A DNA stretch of 57,840 nucleotides from an uncultured Victivallaceae bacterium (GTDB lineage Bacteria > Verrucomicrobiota > Lentisphaeria > Victivallales > Victivallaceae). Both the position numbers and the translations under genes were made by a program. This document shows, one piece after another, positions 43,368 through 52,268 of the stretch. The notes beneath the pieces were generated by a model. It ran no database searches. It had not been told where the DNA came from and was given only the letters and a program-made list of their open reading frames with translations. The stretch is taken from NCBI GenBank assembly GCA_944389925.1, contig CALXOD010000043.1, forward strand, positions 1 to 57,840, read 5' to 3'. The first letter of the stretch is position 1. Every line of letters starts with the position of its first letter.

Positions 43368-44879
43368 ATGAAACCATTGTTCGCAATTGTTCTGTCTCTA
43401 CTCGCTGCCGTCGGGCCATCGGCCGCTGCCGGAGAAACGCGCACCGTACCCGCCCGAACTTCCGCCATGGAACAGGCGCGCCGGGAAACCGTCGCCAGAG
43501 ACCTGAAACATGTCCGGGAAATGCTTCAAGCGGCCGGACCGGCGGCGGAATACCGGCAGAAAACGCAGGCTTTTTTCGAGGAAAATCAAACTGCATTCCG
43601 CTCTGGAGCGACCAAGTGGGTGAAAGACGCGTATTATGCGGCCGGACCGGTGGCTCAGAACCCGCGATTCGGAAATTTTGCGGAAGGCATTCTGGCACTG
43701 CGGGATTATCTGAAAGAGCAGAACGTCGATCTGATCGTCATCCGGGTGCCGTCCCGGCATGAGGTGGCCTTTCCTCATTTCATTTCGGGCAAGATGATTC
43801 CGGGCATGCTGGATCCAGCCTATCTGCAGCTGGCGGAGCAGCTGCTCGCCGCCGATGTGGAATATATTGACGGCCTCGAAGCCATGCATCTCCATAGCGC
43901 GGAATATCCCCTGAGTTACTGGTACATGCTGCCGCGCGAAGGCCATCCGGCCGAAGGTCTTTCGCGCATTCTCGCGCCCGTGATCGCGGAGCGTCTGGCC
44001 CGGTATCAGCTGCCGCAGACCGGCGAATACCGCCTCGACGAAACCGCCGATCTCTATCGCAAAGTATCTTATCCGGATGGGAATCCGCATTTCCCCGCCG
44101 AACGGCAGGTCTCCGCCGCCCGCGTGATCGATGCCGCCGGTAACGTACCCTCCATCGAAGAAATCAACACTTCGCCGATCCTTTTCGTCAGTGATTCCTA
44201 CGGTGCGTATCCCGGAGTCAAAGCCGGAGCCAGCATCCCGCATTACGTGGCACAACTGACCGGACATCTGCCGGACTGGCTGTACCGCAGCGGCTCCTCG
44301 GGGGGGACGCCGGGATTCGTTTTCCGCAAGGGCGAAGATTTTCTGAAGGGACGCCTGGCGGTGGTGGCGATCTGTCATCCCGGCAATCTCTTCGGCGTGT
44401 ACGGCACCATTCCTTCGAAGGAACTGCGCGCGGCACCGGAACGCTGGACCGTATTGAAAAAGTTTGACGCGAAAAACTGGACCGAACTTCCCGCGGAACC
44501 GGCAGTCGGCAGTCACGACCGCTCTTTTGCTCCGCTGCCTGATGGCGAACTGCAACTGTGGCCACTCAAAGAAGGAGCGGTCAACGGCAACGGCGGACGC
44601 CTCGTTTTTCCGTTAAGCCGGGAAGAACGGGAAACATATCGCGGCTTCGCGGTCCGGCTGTGTTTCGGCAGTCAATGCTACCTGACCGTCAGCGTAACGG
44701 CAGGTGCCGGGGCTCACCACGAATACGTTTCCGTATCAGATTTTGTACCGGAACTTTTTCTTCCGGTCGCGGCAGCTCCGGAGACGGAGAATTTGACGCT
44801 GAATTTCCAGAACGTCAGCATCCGCGGGAAAACCGCTTCCTCCCTGAAATCCGTGGAATTGCTGGGGTTGAATCGCTAA
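43368..44879 (+). CDS. Secreted AlgX/AlgJ-like SGNH-fold protein
   Basis: 503 residues with a signal peptide (1-21). The region 100-370 resembles the SGNH-hydrolase-like fold of AlgX/AlgJ polysaccharide O-acetyltransferases: a probable nucleophile S277 in VSDSYGAYPG, and E191-G-H193 where those enzymes have the Asp-x-His motif. The C-terminal 120 residues are beta-rich. It may act on an acylated extracellular glycan, fitting the adjacent heparinase, but the similarity is by eye and the Asp is replaced by Glu. The ATG follows AAGGTGAATC. It lies 88 bases after the pseudopilin, probably in the same transcript. Confidence 0.78.
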   Translation: MKPLFAIVLSLLAAVGPSAAAGETRTVPARTSAMEQARRETVARDLKHVREMLQAAGPAAEYRQKTQAFFEENQTAFRSGATKWVKDAYYAAGPVAQNPRFGNFAEGILALRDYLKEQNVDLIVIRVPSRHEVAFPHFISGKMIPGMLDPAYLQLAEQLLAADVEYIDGLEAMHLHSAEYPLSYWYMLPREGHPAEGLSRILAPVIAERLARYQLPQTGEYRLDETADLYRKVSYPDGNPHFPAERQVSAARVIDAAGNVPSIEEINTSPILFVSDSYGAYPGVKAGASIPHYVAQLTGHLPDWLYRSGSSGGTPGFVFRKGEDFLKGRLAVVAICHPGNLFGVYGTIPSKELRAAPERWTVLKKFDAKNWTELPAEPAVGSHDRSFAPLPDGELQLWPLKEGAVNGNGGRLVFPLSREERETYRGFAVRLCFGSQCYLTVSVTAGAGAHHEYVSVSDFVPELFLPVAAAPETENLTLNFQNVSIRGKTASSLKSVELLGLNR

Positions 44880-44893
44880 AGCCGGTAATTCCT

Positions 44894-44950
44894 GAACGCC
44901 GGACTCCCGTCTCCGGTCATCCGGCGTTCTTCCGGATTATTTTAATTTTA
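44894..44950 (+). terminator. Terminator after the AlgX-like gene
   Basis: A perfect 10-bp stem (GAACGCCGGA with TCCGGCGTTC, 16-base loop) is followed 6-21 bases later by a T-rich stretch. It separates this rightward unit from convergent dnaE. Confidence 0.65.
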
Positions 44951-47900
44951 TGCCGTTGCCGCGGCTGCGGCGGCCTTGTCCCGGCGCCAATTGTTGCGGG
45001 GACGTTCGGCGGAGTGCGGCTTGCCCTTCACCCGATACTGTTTTTCACCCAGCAGCGCCTCCACACCACGCAGCAGTTCCGAAGTCACCCGCACGCTGCG
45101 ACGCCGATCCGCTTCGATAAAATATACGGCCTCATCTTCGCCAATCACGCAGATCACCACCGGCGTATCACCGGGACTTTCATGACACAATCCGGCCAGT
45201 TTCTCCAGCCGGCCATGATCCATTTCCGTCTCATGAACATCCAGATACAGTTTCTCGGCATAGCGCGGCACCGCATCATCCAGAGTCATGATCCGATCCA
45301 CCACCACCCGGGGGCGTTCCGAATCATCCCGGCGGCTCACTGACGCCTCCACCAGAATCGGCAGCCCCGGTTTCAACGCCAGACCGGCCTGGTTCATTTC
45401 TCCCAGCACCCGCTCATAAAGCATGCATTCAATGGAGCAATCCAGATCTTCCAGCAGAAGAATCCCCATCGGCTTGCCGCTGTTCTTGCTGAACTTCGTG
45501 GTAAAGGCCCCCACCATGCCCGCAAGCCGGACGGAACTGTTGTCCCGGACCTGGTCCAGTTCCCGGATCGGCACCGAGGACAAAGCCCGCACCAGTTCCG
45601 CCTGAGGATCCAGCGGATGGCCGGTCACATAAAAGCCCAGCAGTTCCTTTTCGTTTTCCAGGATCTCCTCCAGAGAAAATTCCGGAATGTCAGGAATCGG
45701 AATGGAACAGCTCTCTTCCGCCTCTCCCCCATCAAGCAGATCGAACAACGATCCCTGCCCGCTGGCCCGGTCCGCCATGCGCGATGCGGCAAATTTCAAC
45801 ATCGGCTCCGCGATTGCCAGAATCTGGCTTCGCCGCAGTCCGAGCTGATCGAATGCTCCAGCCCGGGTCAGATGTTCCATCATCCGGGAATTCATTGCCG
45901 CGCCGCAGCGTTCGCAGAAATCCTGGAAACTTTTAAACTTTCCCTCCGCCTGCCGCGATTCGATGATCTTGCGTGCGGCCACTTCGCCCACGCCCTTGAT
46001 CGCGCCCAGACCGAAGCGGATCGCACCGTTGTCCACCCCGAAGGCAATCTGACTGCTGTTGACGTTCGGCGGCAGCACTTTGATGCCCATTTCCCGACAG
46101 GCATTGATCAGAAAAGCGATCTGATCGGCATTCGCCAGTTCGCTGGTCAGCACCGCCGCCATGAACTCCACCGGATAGTTGGCCTTGAGGTAAGCCGTCT
46201 GATAGGAAACCACGGCATATGCCGCACTGTGCGATTTATTGAAGCCGTATCCGGCGAACATTTCGATTTTTTCCCAGATCTGGTTGGCCAGCTCTTCGGA
46301 AATCTGATTGGTTTTGGCACAGCCTTCCACGAATTTCGCTTTCTGCTGTGCCAGTACGTCCACCTTTTTCTTACCGATAGCGCGCCGCAGAATATCCGCG
46401 CCCCCCAGGGAAAAGCCGGCCAGAACCTGCACCACCTGCATGATCTGCTCCTGATAAAGCATGATGCCGTAGGTTTCCTTGAGGTAACGTTCCATTTTCG
46501 GATGGTCGTAGATGATCTCCTCTTCCCCCTTCTTGCGGCGAACGAACTGAGGGATGAACTGCATTGGCCCCGGTCGATAGATGGCCAGCAGAGCGATAAT
46601 GTGCTCAATGGTTTCTACCCCGAACTGGCGGCAGAGATTCTGCATACCGCCGGATTCCAGCTGAAACACTGCCACTGTGTCACCCCGCTGAAGCAGGTCG
46701 TAGGTTTTCGGATCATCCAGCGGCAGCTCATCCATATTGATGACCACGCCATGATTTTCCTCGATCATATCCAGCGCATTGCGGATAATGGTCAGCGTAC
46801 GCAGCCCGAGGAAGTCCATTTTCAACAGCCCCAGTTCCTCACAGGGCACTGCGGTAAACTGAGTGATGATTTCCCCGCCGGCACCGATGGTCAACGGCAC
46901 AAGATTGTCCAGCCGCTGGTCCCCGATGATCACGCCGGCGGCATGAATACCGAGCTGCCGATTCAATCCTTCCAGAACTTCGGCGAACTGGAACACTTCC
47001 TCCACGTCGGGATCATTCTGAATCAAAGCCGCCAGCTCCTCGGATTTTTCCACGGCTTTGGCCAGCGTCATTTTCAGCTCATCCGGCACCAGCTTGCTGA
47101 TGCGGTTACCGAATTCGAAATCATGGCCGAGTACCCGGGCGACATCCTTGAGCACGGCCTTGGTCTTCAACGCACCGTAAGTACAAATCTGGGCAACGCT
47201 GTCCTCTCCGTATTTATGTCGGACATATTCGATGACTTCACCGCGCCGTTTTTCGCAGAAGTCGATGTCAAAGTCGGGAGGACTGACCCGCTCCGGATTC
47301 AGGAACCGTTCAAACAGCAAATTGTACCGGAGCGGATCAATATTGGTAATCTCCGCCAGATAGGCCACCAGACTGCCGGCACCGCTGCCGCGCCCCGGTC
47401 CGACCGGAATTCCCTGAGACTTGGCATGACGGATGAAGTCGCTGACCACCAGAAAATAGGAACAGTATTTGGTCCGGTCGATGATGCTGAGCTCATAATC
47501 CATGCGCTCGATAATTTCCTGTTGTTCCGGCGTCAAATCCGGTGCGGTCGGGTCAAAATGATAGCGTTTGGGAATGTTGTCCAGACAGATTTTCCGCAGA
47601 AATTCCTTCCCCGGCACCGTACCGTCCGGCAACGTATAAACCGGATAATGATTCACCTCCGGCACATACCGAAAAGTAACTTCGCAACGCTCGGCAATGG
47701 CGCGGGTATTGGTGATCGCCTCGGGCAGCTCGCGGAAAAGCTCCTTCATTTCATCGGGACTTTTGAAGTAAAACTCCGGTGCCGAAAAACGAAAATGCTT
47801 CGGATCGGACAGCAGCGCACCGGTCTGAATGCAGAGCATGATTTCATGCGCCTTGGCATGTTCTTTTTTCAGGTAGTGCGCGTCGTTGGTGGCGACCAGT

Positions 47901-48508
47901 CCGAGTTGGAATTTTTCCGCCATCTCCGCCAGCGCCCGGGTGACCCGGCGTTCCTCCTCCATGCCATGATCCATGACCTCCAGGAAAAAGCGCTCCGGCC
48001 CGAAAATCTCCAGATATTCCCGCAACGCCTTCTCGGCCGCCGGCATGTTTCCCTCCAGAATGCGCTGAGGGATCTCCCCCGCAATACAGGCGGACATGGC
48101 GATCAGACCATCGTGGTACTGCGTCAGCAGCTCCTTGTCGATTCGTGGTTTTCCGTAATACGAACCGGTCCGGAACCCTTCGGAAATCAACTTGCACAAA
48201 CTGTGATAGCCGGCATTGTTTTCAGCCAGCAGCAGCAGGTGAAAGCCGCGCACATGCGGCGTCGCCGGATTTTTGTCAAACCGCGGTCCAGGAGTAATAT
48301 AGGCTTCACAGCCGATAATGGATTTGACTCCGCTTCCCTTGAAGGTTTTGTAGAAATCCTGCGTTGCTCCGAGAAAACCGTGATCGGTGATGGCCACCGC
48401 GGGCATGTCAAACTCTTTGGCCATCTGCAGCAGCCCCTTGGTGGTGCAGGCTCCGTCGAGCAGACTGTAGTGGCTGTGAACGTGCAGATGTACGAAATCA
48501 GACGGCAT
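44948..48508 (-). CDS. dnaE: DNA polymerase III alpha subunit
   Basis: 1186 residues from the ATG at 48508, which has GGAGAA upstream. The open extension beyond it runs through the promoter. A PHP domain starts at H7/H9 (HLHVHSHYSLLDG). The polymerase core carries the catalytic acids D412 and D414 in PDFDIDF. The helix-hairpin-helix region (about 800-900, with RFGLGAIKGVG), an OB-fold (about 980-1060) and a C-terminal region to an alanine-rich tail complete the protein. It is the replicative chain-elongating polymerase of DnaE type. No epsilon-like exonuclease domain is fused. Confidence 0.96.
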   Translation of the reverse strand: MPSDFVHLHVHSHYSLLDGACTTKGLLQMAKEFDMPAVAITDHGFLGATQDFYKTFKGSGVKSIIGCEAYITPGPRFDKNPATPHVRGFHLLLLAENNAGYHSLCKLISEGFRTGSYYGKPRIDKELLTQYHDGLIAMSACIAGEIPQRILEGNMPAAEKALREYLEIFGPERFFLEVMDHGMEEERRVTRALAEMAEKFQLGLVATNDAHYLKKEHAKAHEIMLCIQTGALLSDPKHFRFSAPEFYFKSPDEMKELFRELPEAITNTRAIAERCEVTFRYVPEVNHYPVYTLPDGTVPGKEFLRKICLDNIPKRYHFDPTAPDLTPEQQEIIERMDYELSIIDRTKYCSYFLVVSDFIRHAKSQGIPVGPGRGSGAGSLVAYLAEITNIDPLRYNLLFERFLNPERVSPPDFDIDFCEKRRGEVIEYVRHKYGEDSVAQICTYGALKTKAVLKDVARVLGHDFEFGNRISKLVPDELKMTLAKAVEKSEELAALIQNDPDVEEVFQFAEVLEGLNRQLGIHAAGVIIGDQRLDNLVPLTIGAGGEIITQFTAVPCEELGLLKMDFLGLRTLTIIRNALDMIEENHGVVINMDELPLDDPKTYDLLQRGDTVAVFQLESGGMQNLCRQFGVETIEHIIALLAIYRPGPMQFIPQFVRRKKGEEEIIYDHPKMERYLKETYGIMLYQEQIMQVVQVLAGFSLGGADILRRAIGKKKVDVLAQQKAKFVEGCAKTNQISEELANQIWEKIEMFAGYGFNKSHSAAYAVVSYQTAYLKANYPVEFMAAVLTSELANADQIAFLINACREMGIKVLPPNVNSSQIAFGVDNGAIRFGLGAIKGVGEVAARKIIESRQAEGKFKSFQDFCERCGAAMNSRMMEHLTRAGAFDQLGLRRSQILAIAEPMLKFAASRMADRASGQGSLFDLLDGGEAEESCSIPIPDIPEFSLEEILENEKELLGFYVTGHPLDPQAELVRALSSVPIRELDQVRDNSSVRLAGMVGAFTTKFSKNSGKPMGILLLEDLDCSIECMLYERVLGEMNQAGLALKPGLPILVEASVSRRDDSERPRVVVDRIMTLDDAVPRYAEKLYLDVHETEMDHGRLEKLAGLCHESPGDTPVVICVIGEDEAVYFIEADRRRSVRVTSELLRGVEALLGEKQYRVKGKPHSAERPRNNWRRDKAAAAAATA

Positions 48509-48548
48509 GTTGCTTCTCCAGGTCGTTCCTATAGGGTTCTTTTGAGAA

Positions 48549-48576
48549 ATTATAACGGTTCGTCGGAGAAATTCAA
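48549..48576 (-). promoter_or_regulatory. Promoter of dnaE
   Basis: On the minus strand: -35 TTGAAT (48576-48571), 16 bases, perfect -10 TATAAT (48554-48549). Predicted start near 48542, about 34 bases before the chosen ATG. Confidence 0.65.
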
Positions 48577-48637
48577 ATGCCGGGACGTTTTTTTTCTCTT
48601 CCCCGGAAAATTCGATCAAAAAAGCGATCATTCAATC

Positions 48638-48666
48638 TTGCATCATCACCCTATCAATGCTATAGT
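48638..48666 (+). promoter_or_regulatory. Promoter of the MATE transporter gene
   Basis: -35 TTGCAT (48638-48643), 17 bases, -10 TATAGT (48661-48666). Start predicted near 48673, leaving a 56-base AT-rich leader. Confidence 0.75.
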
Positions 48667-48728
48667 ATTGATTTTATCTGAACTCTGATTAACGATCAAT
48701 AACAACCATCTTCTGAGAATTTGAAGTC

Positions 48729-50168
48729 ATGATTTCCATTCCTTATTTCACCCGGCGTGACCTTTTCGGACGGGGGGGGTATCTGGAGCTCTGGAATATC
48801 GCATATCCGCTGATCATCCTGAGCGCAAGTAACACCTTCATGCAGTTTGTGGACCGCAAGTTTCTCGCATCCAACTCCACGCTGGATGTGGCGGCGGCCA
48901 TGCCGGCAGGCATTCTTTATTTCACACTGTTCAGTTTTTTCATGGTGACTGCGAACTTCACCTCGACGCTGGTCGCACAATATTACGGCGCCGACGATCG
49001 TAATTCCCTGCTGGGGGCGGTGTGGACCGGCTTTTATTTTTCAGTCGGGGCATCGCTGCTGATTATCTTTGCGCTGCCGATGCTTGGAGTGGCGTTGATC
49101 GAACGGGGAGGACACTCGCCGGAGCTGATTGAGCGGGAGCTGGAATATTTTTATGCGCTGATCCCCAGCGGGGCATTCGCCTGCCTGGCGGCACCGTTTT
49201 TCTGTTTTTTCTCAGGACGCGGCAAAACCGTACCGGTCTCTTTAATCAACACCATTGCCTGCCTGCTCAATATCCCACTGGATTATGTTTTCATTTTCGG
49301 GTGGGGCCCGATCCCGGCCCTGGGCATTCTCGGGGCGGGAATCGCCACTTCGCTGTGTGCGAGTTTCTCCTTTCTGACGATTCTCTGCTATTTCCTGTCG
49401 GTTGACCAGAGGCAATTTCCGACACGGGATCGGAGCGGGGTGAAATGGGATTTTCTCCGGCGGCTGCTGTGTTATGGTACGCCGTCCGGACTGCAGGTGT
49501 TCTTTGAAGTGGCTGCATTCACGCTGGCGACCTTTCTGATCGGCAAGCTCGGCAGCCTGCCATTGGCGTCGCACGTCATCGCGCTTTCCATCAACAATAT
49601 GTTTTTCATCCCGCTGCTTGGCATGAGTGATGCCACATCCATCGTCGCCGGTCAATACATCGGACGCCAGCGACATGAGATCGCTCGCCGGACAGCCTAC
49701 CGGGCCTGGCGGCTGGGGCTGCTGTACATGTGTCTCGGCGGATTTGTCTATTTATTTTTCCCGACCGCCCTGGCTAATCTTTTTGCACCGAGTGGTGCCG
49801 CCGCCGGGGATTTCGCGGAAGTGATTGACACCACCCGGTGGCTCCTGGTGTGCGCGGTCTTCTTCAATTTCGCGGACACGCTCAAATATATTTTCGTCGG
49901 TGCGCTGCGCGGAGCAGGAGACACCGCCTCGGTCCTGCTGATCACCAGCGGCTGCGCTTACCTGGTAATGGTACCGGGGGTATTCATCCTGATCCATGTC
50001 GTCGGTGCATCCGTGGTAACGGTCTGGATGTTTCTGGCGGCATGCGCGTTTCTGGAGGGGGGGCTGGTACTCTGGCGTTTCCGATCCAATCGCTGGCAGA
50101 AGATCCGACTCATCCAGCACAAAACTGCCGCGGTGGCAGTGGATTCCGGAGAACCGGCCGTGCTGTAA
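48729..50168 (+). CDS. MATE family efflux transporter
   Basis: 479 residues in 12 predicted membrane helices arranged as two repeats, typical of the MATE family (LWNIAYPLIILSASNTFMQFVD at the first helix, ASHVIALSINNMFFIPLLGM in the second half). MATE proteins export cationic drugs or metabolites using H+ or Na+ gradients. Substrate and coupling ion cannot be told. The gene is divergent from dnaE and alone in its unit. The ATG follows GAGAATTTGAAGTC. No regulator sits beside it. Confidence 0.93.
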   Translation: MISIPYFTRRDLFGRGGYLELWNIAYPLIILSASNTFMQFVDRKFLASNSTLDVAAAMPAGILYFTLFSFFMVTANFTSTLVAQYYGADDRNSLLGAVWTGFYFSVGASLLIIFALPMLGVALIERGGHSPELIERELEYFYALIPSGAFACLAAPFFCFFSGRGKTVPVSLINTIACLLNIPLDYVFIFGWGPIPALGILGAGIATSLCASFSFLTILCYFLSVDQRQFPTRDRSGVKWDFLRRLLCYGTPSGLQVFFEVAAFTLATFLIGKLGSLPLASHVIALSINNMFFIPLLGMSDATSIVAGQYIGRQRHEIARRTAYRAWRLGLLYMCLGGFVYLFFPTALANLFAPSGAAAGDFAEVIDTTRWLLVCAVFFNFADTLKYIFVGALRGAGDTASVLLITSGCAYLVMVPGVFILIHVVGASVVTVWMFLAACAFLEGGLVLWRFRSNRWQKIRLIQHKTAAVAVDSGEPAVL

Positions 50169-50297
50169 TGCCTGCCGTCATGACTGCGGCACAAGCCCTG
50201 TTCATGACGCCCTCGTCCGCTGTACCCCGGAGTGGGTTTTCACCCGGGGCGGCCAGCGACAATTCGGTCATACGGTTCTCCGTCCCACCGCTTCGCC

Positions 50298-51776
50298 TCA
50301 CCGTTGATGATGACGGACCCGGCGGCGGAAATCAGCCCAGTCCCGCAGTTCTCCGGGCGTCCAGACTGTTTCGCAGAACGCCAGAAGCCGCGGGAAAAGT
50401 TTCCCCATGACCCGATCGGGAGTTACCAGCTCTGTCCAGAGGCAGGCTTCCGCCCCGAGCACCTGACTGCGGCGACCGGTCGGAGTCTCCTCCGGCAGCG
50501 GATCAAACTGATAGACCCGCTCCAGCGGCAAATCCGGCATCCAGCTGCTGTGCGGTTCACTCCGACGCATCGGATAATCCAGATACGTGTAATCATGCCG
50601 GGAATTGATCAAATCGGCGCCACGCATCAACGCCAGCTCCATCTGAGCTGCAGCAACGGCACCGATCCAGGAGGTCTGACAGCGAACCATGGAGTGGTTC
50701 CCGGCGAGCGAACCGCGACTGAGCTCCGGATCCAGGGGGCGTCCGCCCCAGCACTGCATGATGATCCGGGGATCATAAGCACGAAGAGAAGACCATAAAA
50801 TCGGTCGGACATCGTGATCCAGCACCCGCCGGGCCAGCTCGGTCATGAAGTGATGCTCCAGATCCCGCTCACCGCTCAACCCCAGATTGCGGATGGCATT
50901 CTGACAGACGGGACACTGCTGCCAGTGCCGGGGAGACGCCTCATCGCCGCCCAGATGCAGATACCGGATCCCGGAAAAAATTTCCATGGTTTCATCAATG
51001 ATTTCTCCGAGAAAACGCCGTGAAGCGGGATTCCCGATGCAATATTCACCACGGGTAAGATCAATCGGCAGCCCGTCGGGGCAGGCCAGTTCCGGATGGA
51101 TCGCGAAAACGCCGCTGCTGTGCCCCGGCATTTCCAGCTCGGGAATGACTTCAATATGGCGTTCGGCGGCATAGGCGAGAATTTCCCGGATTTCCTCCGG
51201 CGTATAATAACCGGAAGAACGGGCGTGTCCGGGGAAAGATTCCAGCATTTCGGCGTGACGCCTGAATCCGATACGCCAGCTGAAGTGATCTACGAGATGC
51301 CAGTGAAAACGGTTGAATTTATAACGGGCCAGCGCATCTATAACCTCCCGCACCTGTGCCGCACTCTGAAAATGCCGGGCGGAATCCAGCATGCACGACC
51401 GCCAGTGAAATTCCGGCGCATCGACAATCCGCAACGCGGCAAGTTCATTGCGTCGCATTTTCCGCGCGCCTTCCAGCAACTGCCGCAAGGTCTGAATGCC
51501 GTAAAAAACACCGGCGCGATCGCCACCGCCAATCCGGACGCCTTCCGCGGCAACCACCAGTTCATACCCTTCGGCGGGCAATTCGGTATTCAGCAGCAAC
51601 CGACACGGCAAAGCTTCCCCCCAAAGCTGCATCTGCTGGAAGAGTGTATCTGCCGCACGTGCTTCCGTTGCCAGCAGATCCGGCGCTTCCGCATGCAGGA
51701 GTGTCAGCGGCATGGCACCGCCGGTCAATTCGATTTTCCGGGGACGGGGAATCAGCAAATCCTGAGGCATCGCCAT
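50298..51776 (-). CDS. Glycoside hydrolase family 20 beta-N-acetylhexosaminidase
   Basis: 492 residues from the ATG at 51776 (AAGGA eight bases upstream). An ATG two codons later is possible. An N-terminal GH20b-like domain (about 1-110) is followed by the GH20 barrel (about 115-440, RSCMLDSARHF and the catalytic Asp-Glu pair in HLGGDEASPRHW). The enzyme releases terminal GlcNAc or GalNAc by substrate-assisted catalysis. No signal peptide is seen, so it should act on imported oligosaccharides in the cytoplasm. The open upstream extension crosses a TATAAT and is not coding. Confidence 0.93.
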   Translation of the reverse strand: MAMPQDLLIPRPRKIELTGGAMPLTLLHAEAPDLLATEARAADTLFQQMQLWGEALPCRLLLNTELPAEGYELVVAAEGVRIGGGDRAGVFYGIQTLRQLLEGARKMRRNELAALRIVDAPEFHWRSCMLDSARHFQSAAQVREVIDALARYKFNRFHWHLVDHFSWRIGFRRHAEMLESFPGHARSSGYYTPEEIREILAYAAERHIEVIPELEMPGHSSGVFAIHPELACPDGLPIDLTRGEYCIGNPASRRFLGEIIDETMEIFSGIRYLHLGGDEASPRHWQQCPVCQNAIRNLGLSGERDLEHHFMTELARRVLDHDVRPILWSSLRAYDPRIIMQCWGGRPLDPELSRGSLAGNHSMVRCQTSWIGAVAAAQMELALMRGADLINSRHDYTYLDYPMRRSEPHSSWMPDLPLERVYQFDPLPEETPTGRRSQVLGAEACLWTELVTPDRVMGKLFPRLLAFCETVWTPGELRDWADFRRRVRHHQR

Positions 51777-51798
51777 CTTGCATATCCTTTCATAAAAA

Positions 51799-51804
51799 AT
51801 TATA
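51799..51804 (-). promoter_or_regulatory. -10 element of the GH20 gene
   Basis: A perfect TATAAT on the minus strand, with a start predicted near 51792, only 16 bases before the ATG. No convincing -35 lies 16-18 bases upstream, so an activator or another sigma contact may be needed. Confidence 0.4.
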
Positions 51805-51902
51805 GCCTTTTTACCATACCCGCCGGATTTCGGCGATGCCAGAAAATTAAAAGAATTTTTCGTAATTTCCCGATTCCCGGCGAGGCATTCCCGGCGGAGT
51901 TC

Positions 51903-51922
51903 CGGAAAAATACGGAAAAATA
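51903..51922. repeat. Two tandem copies of CGGAAAAATA
   Basis: Two perfect adjacent 10-base copies (51903-51912, 51913-51922), one helical turn apart, in the gap between the GH20 gene and tRNA-Cys. Could be a bent or protein-binding site; otherwise chance. Confidence 0.6.
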
Positions 51923-51934
51923 CGAGAAATGGAC

Positions 51935-51962
51935 TGGACTTTTTCCAGAAACAGGTTATTAT
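51935..51962 (+). promoter_or_regulatory. Possible promoter of tRNA-Cys
   Basis: -35 TGGACT (51935-51940), 16 bases, -10 TATTAT (51957-51962), with a start predicted a few bases before the tRNA. Confidence 0.4.
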
Positions 51963-51973
51963 ATAAGCGCAAT

Positions 51974-52047
51974 GGCGTGGTTGCCGAGCGGCTAGGCAGC
52001 GGTCTGCAAAATCGCGAAGATCGGTTCGACTCCGATCCACGCCTCCA
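51974..52047 (+). tRNA. trnC: tRNA-Cys (anticodon GCA), CCA encoded
   Basis: The acceptor stem GGCGTGG pairs with CCACGCC and is followed by discriminator T and an encoded CCA. The D arm is GCC/GGC. The anticodon arm is GCGGT-CTGCAAA-ATCGC with anticodon GCA, and the T arm contains GTTCGACTC. U73 is the expected cysteine identity base. A run of T follows directly. No integrase or att-like repeat lies beside it. Confidence 0.95.
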
Positions 52048-52137
52048 TTTTTTTATAATCCCTTCTGATTCTCTCCCGATAATGTTGTTTTTCCTGGTTT
52101 ATCGCTGCGGATTGACCTTTTGATCGCCTCTGTTTGT

Positions 52138-52172
52138 AAAAAAAACCGCTCCCCGGAAAATTCGGGAAGCGG
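52138..52172 (-). terminator. Terminator of heparinase 2
   Basis: On the minus strand a 10-bp stem with one G-U pair (CCGCTTCCCG with CGGGGAGCGG) is followed by eight T. It lies 97 bases after the stop. Confidence 0.88.
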
Positions 52173-52268
52173 GAAAAGTGAACAGACCGTTCCTCATGCC
52201 TTCATTGTCTTCAGCAGAAAACGGCGGCGCGGATCCGCTCCGGATAAGAACGGATCCTGCGACCGTGT

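Noticed and set aside
45617-48688. A 1023-codon open frame opposite dnaE
   Set aside because: Antisense shadow of a certain gene. Its translation shows no domain, and it runs through the dnaE promoter.
50169-50297. Hairpin CCCCGG/CCGGGG between the convergent MATE and GH20 genes
   Set aside because: Short stem and no T run on either side. It may contribute to transcript ends but cannot be called a terminator.
51974-52047. tRNA-Cys as an integration site for a mobile element
   Set aside because: No integrase, no repeated tRNA 3' end and no change in gene content or composition on either side were seen.
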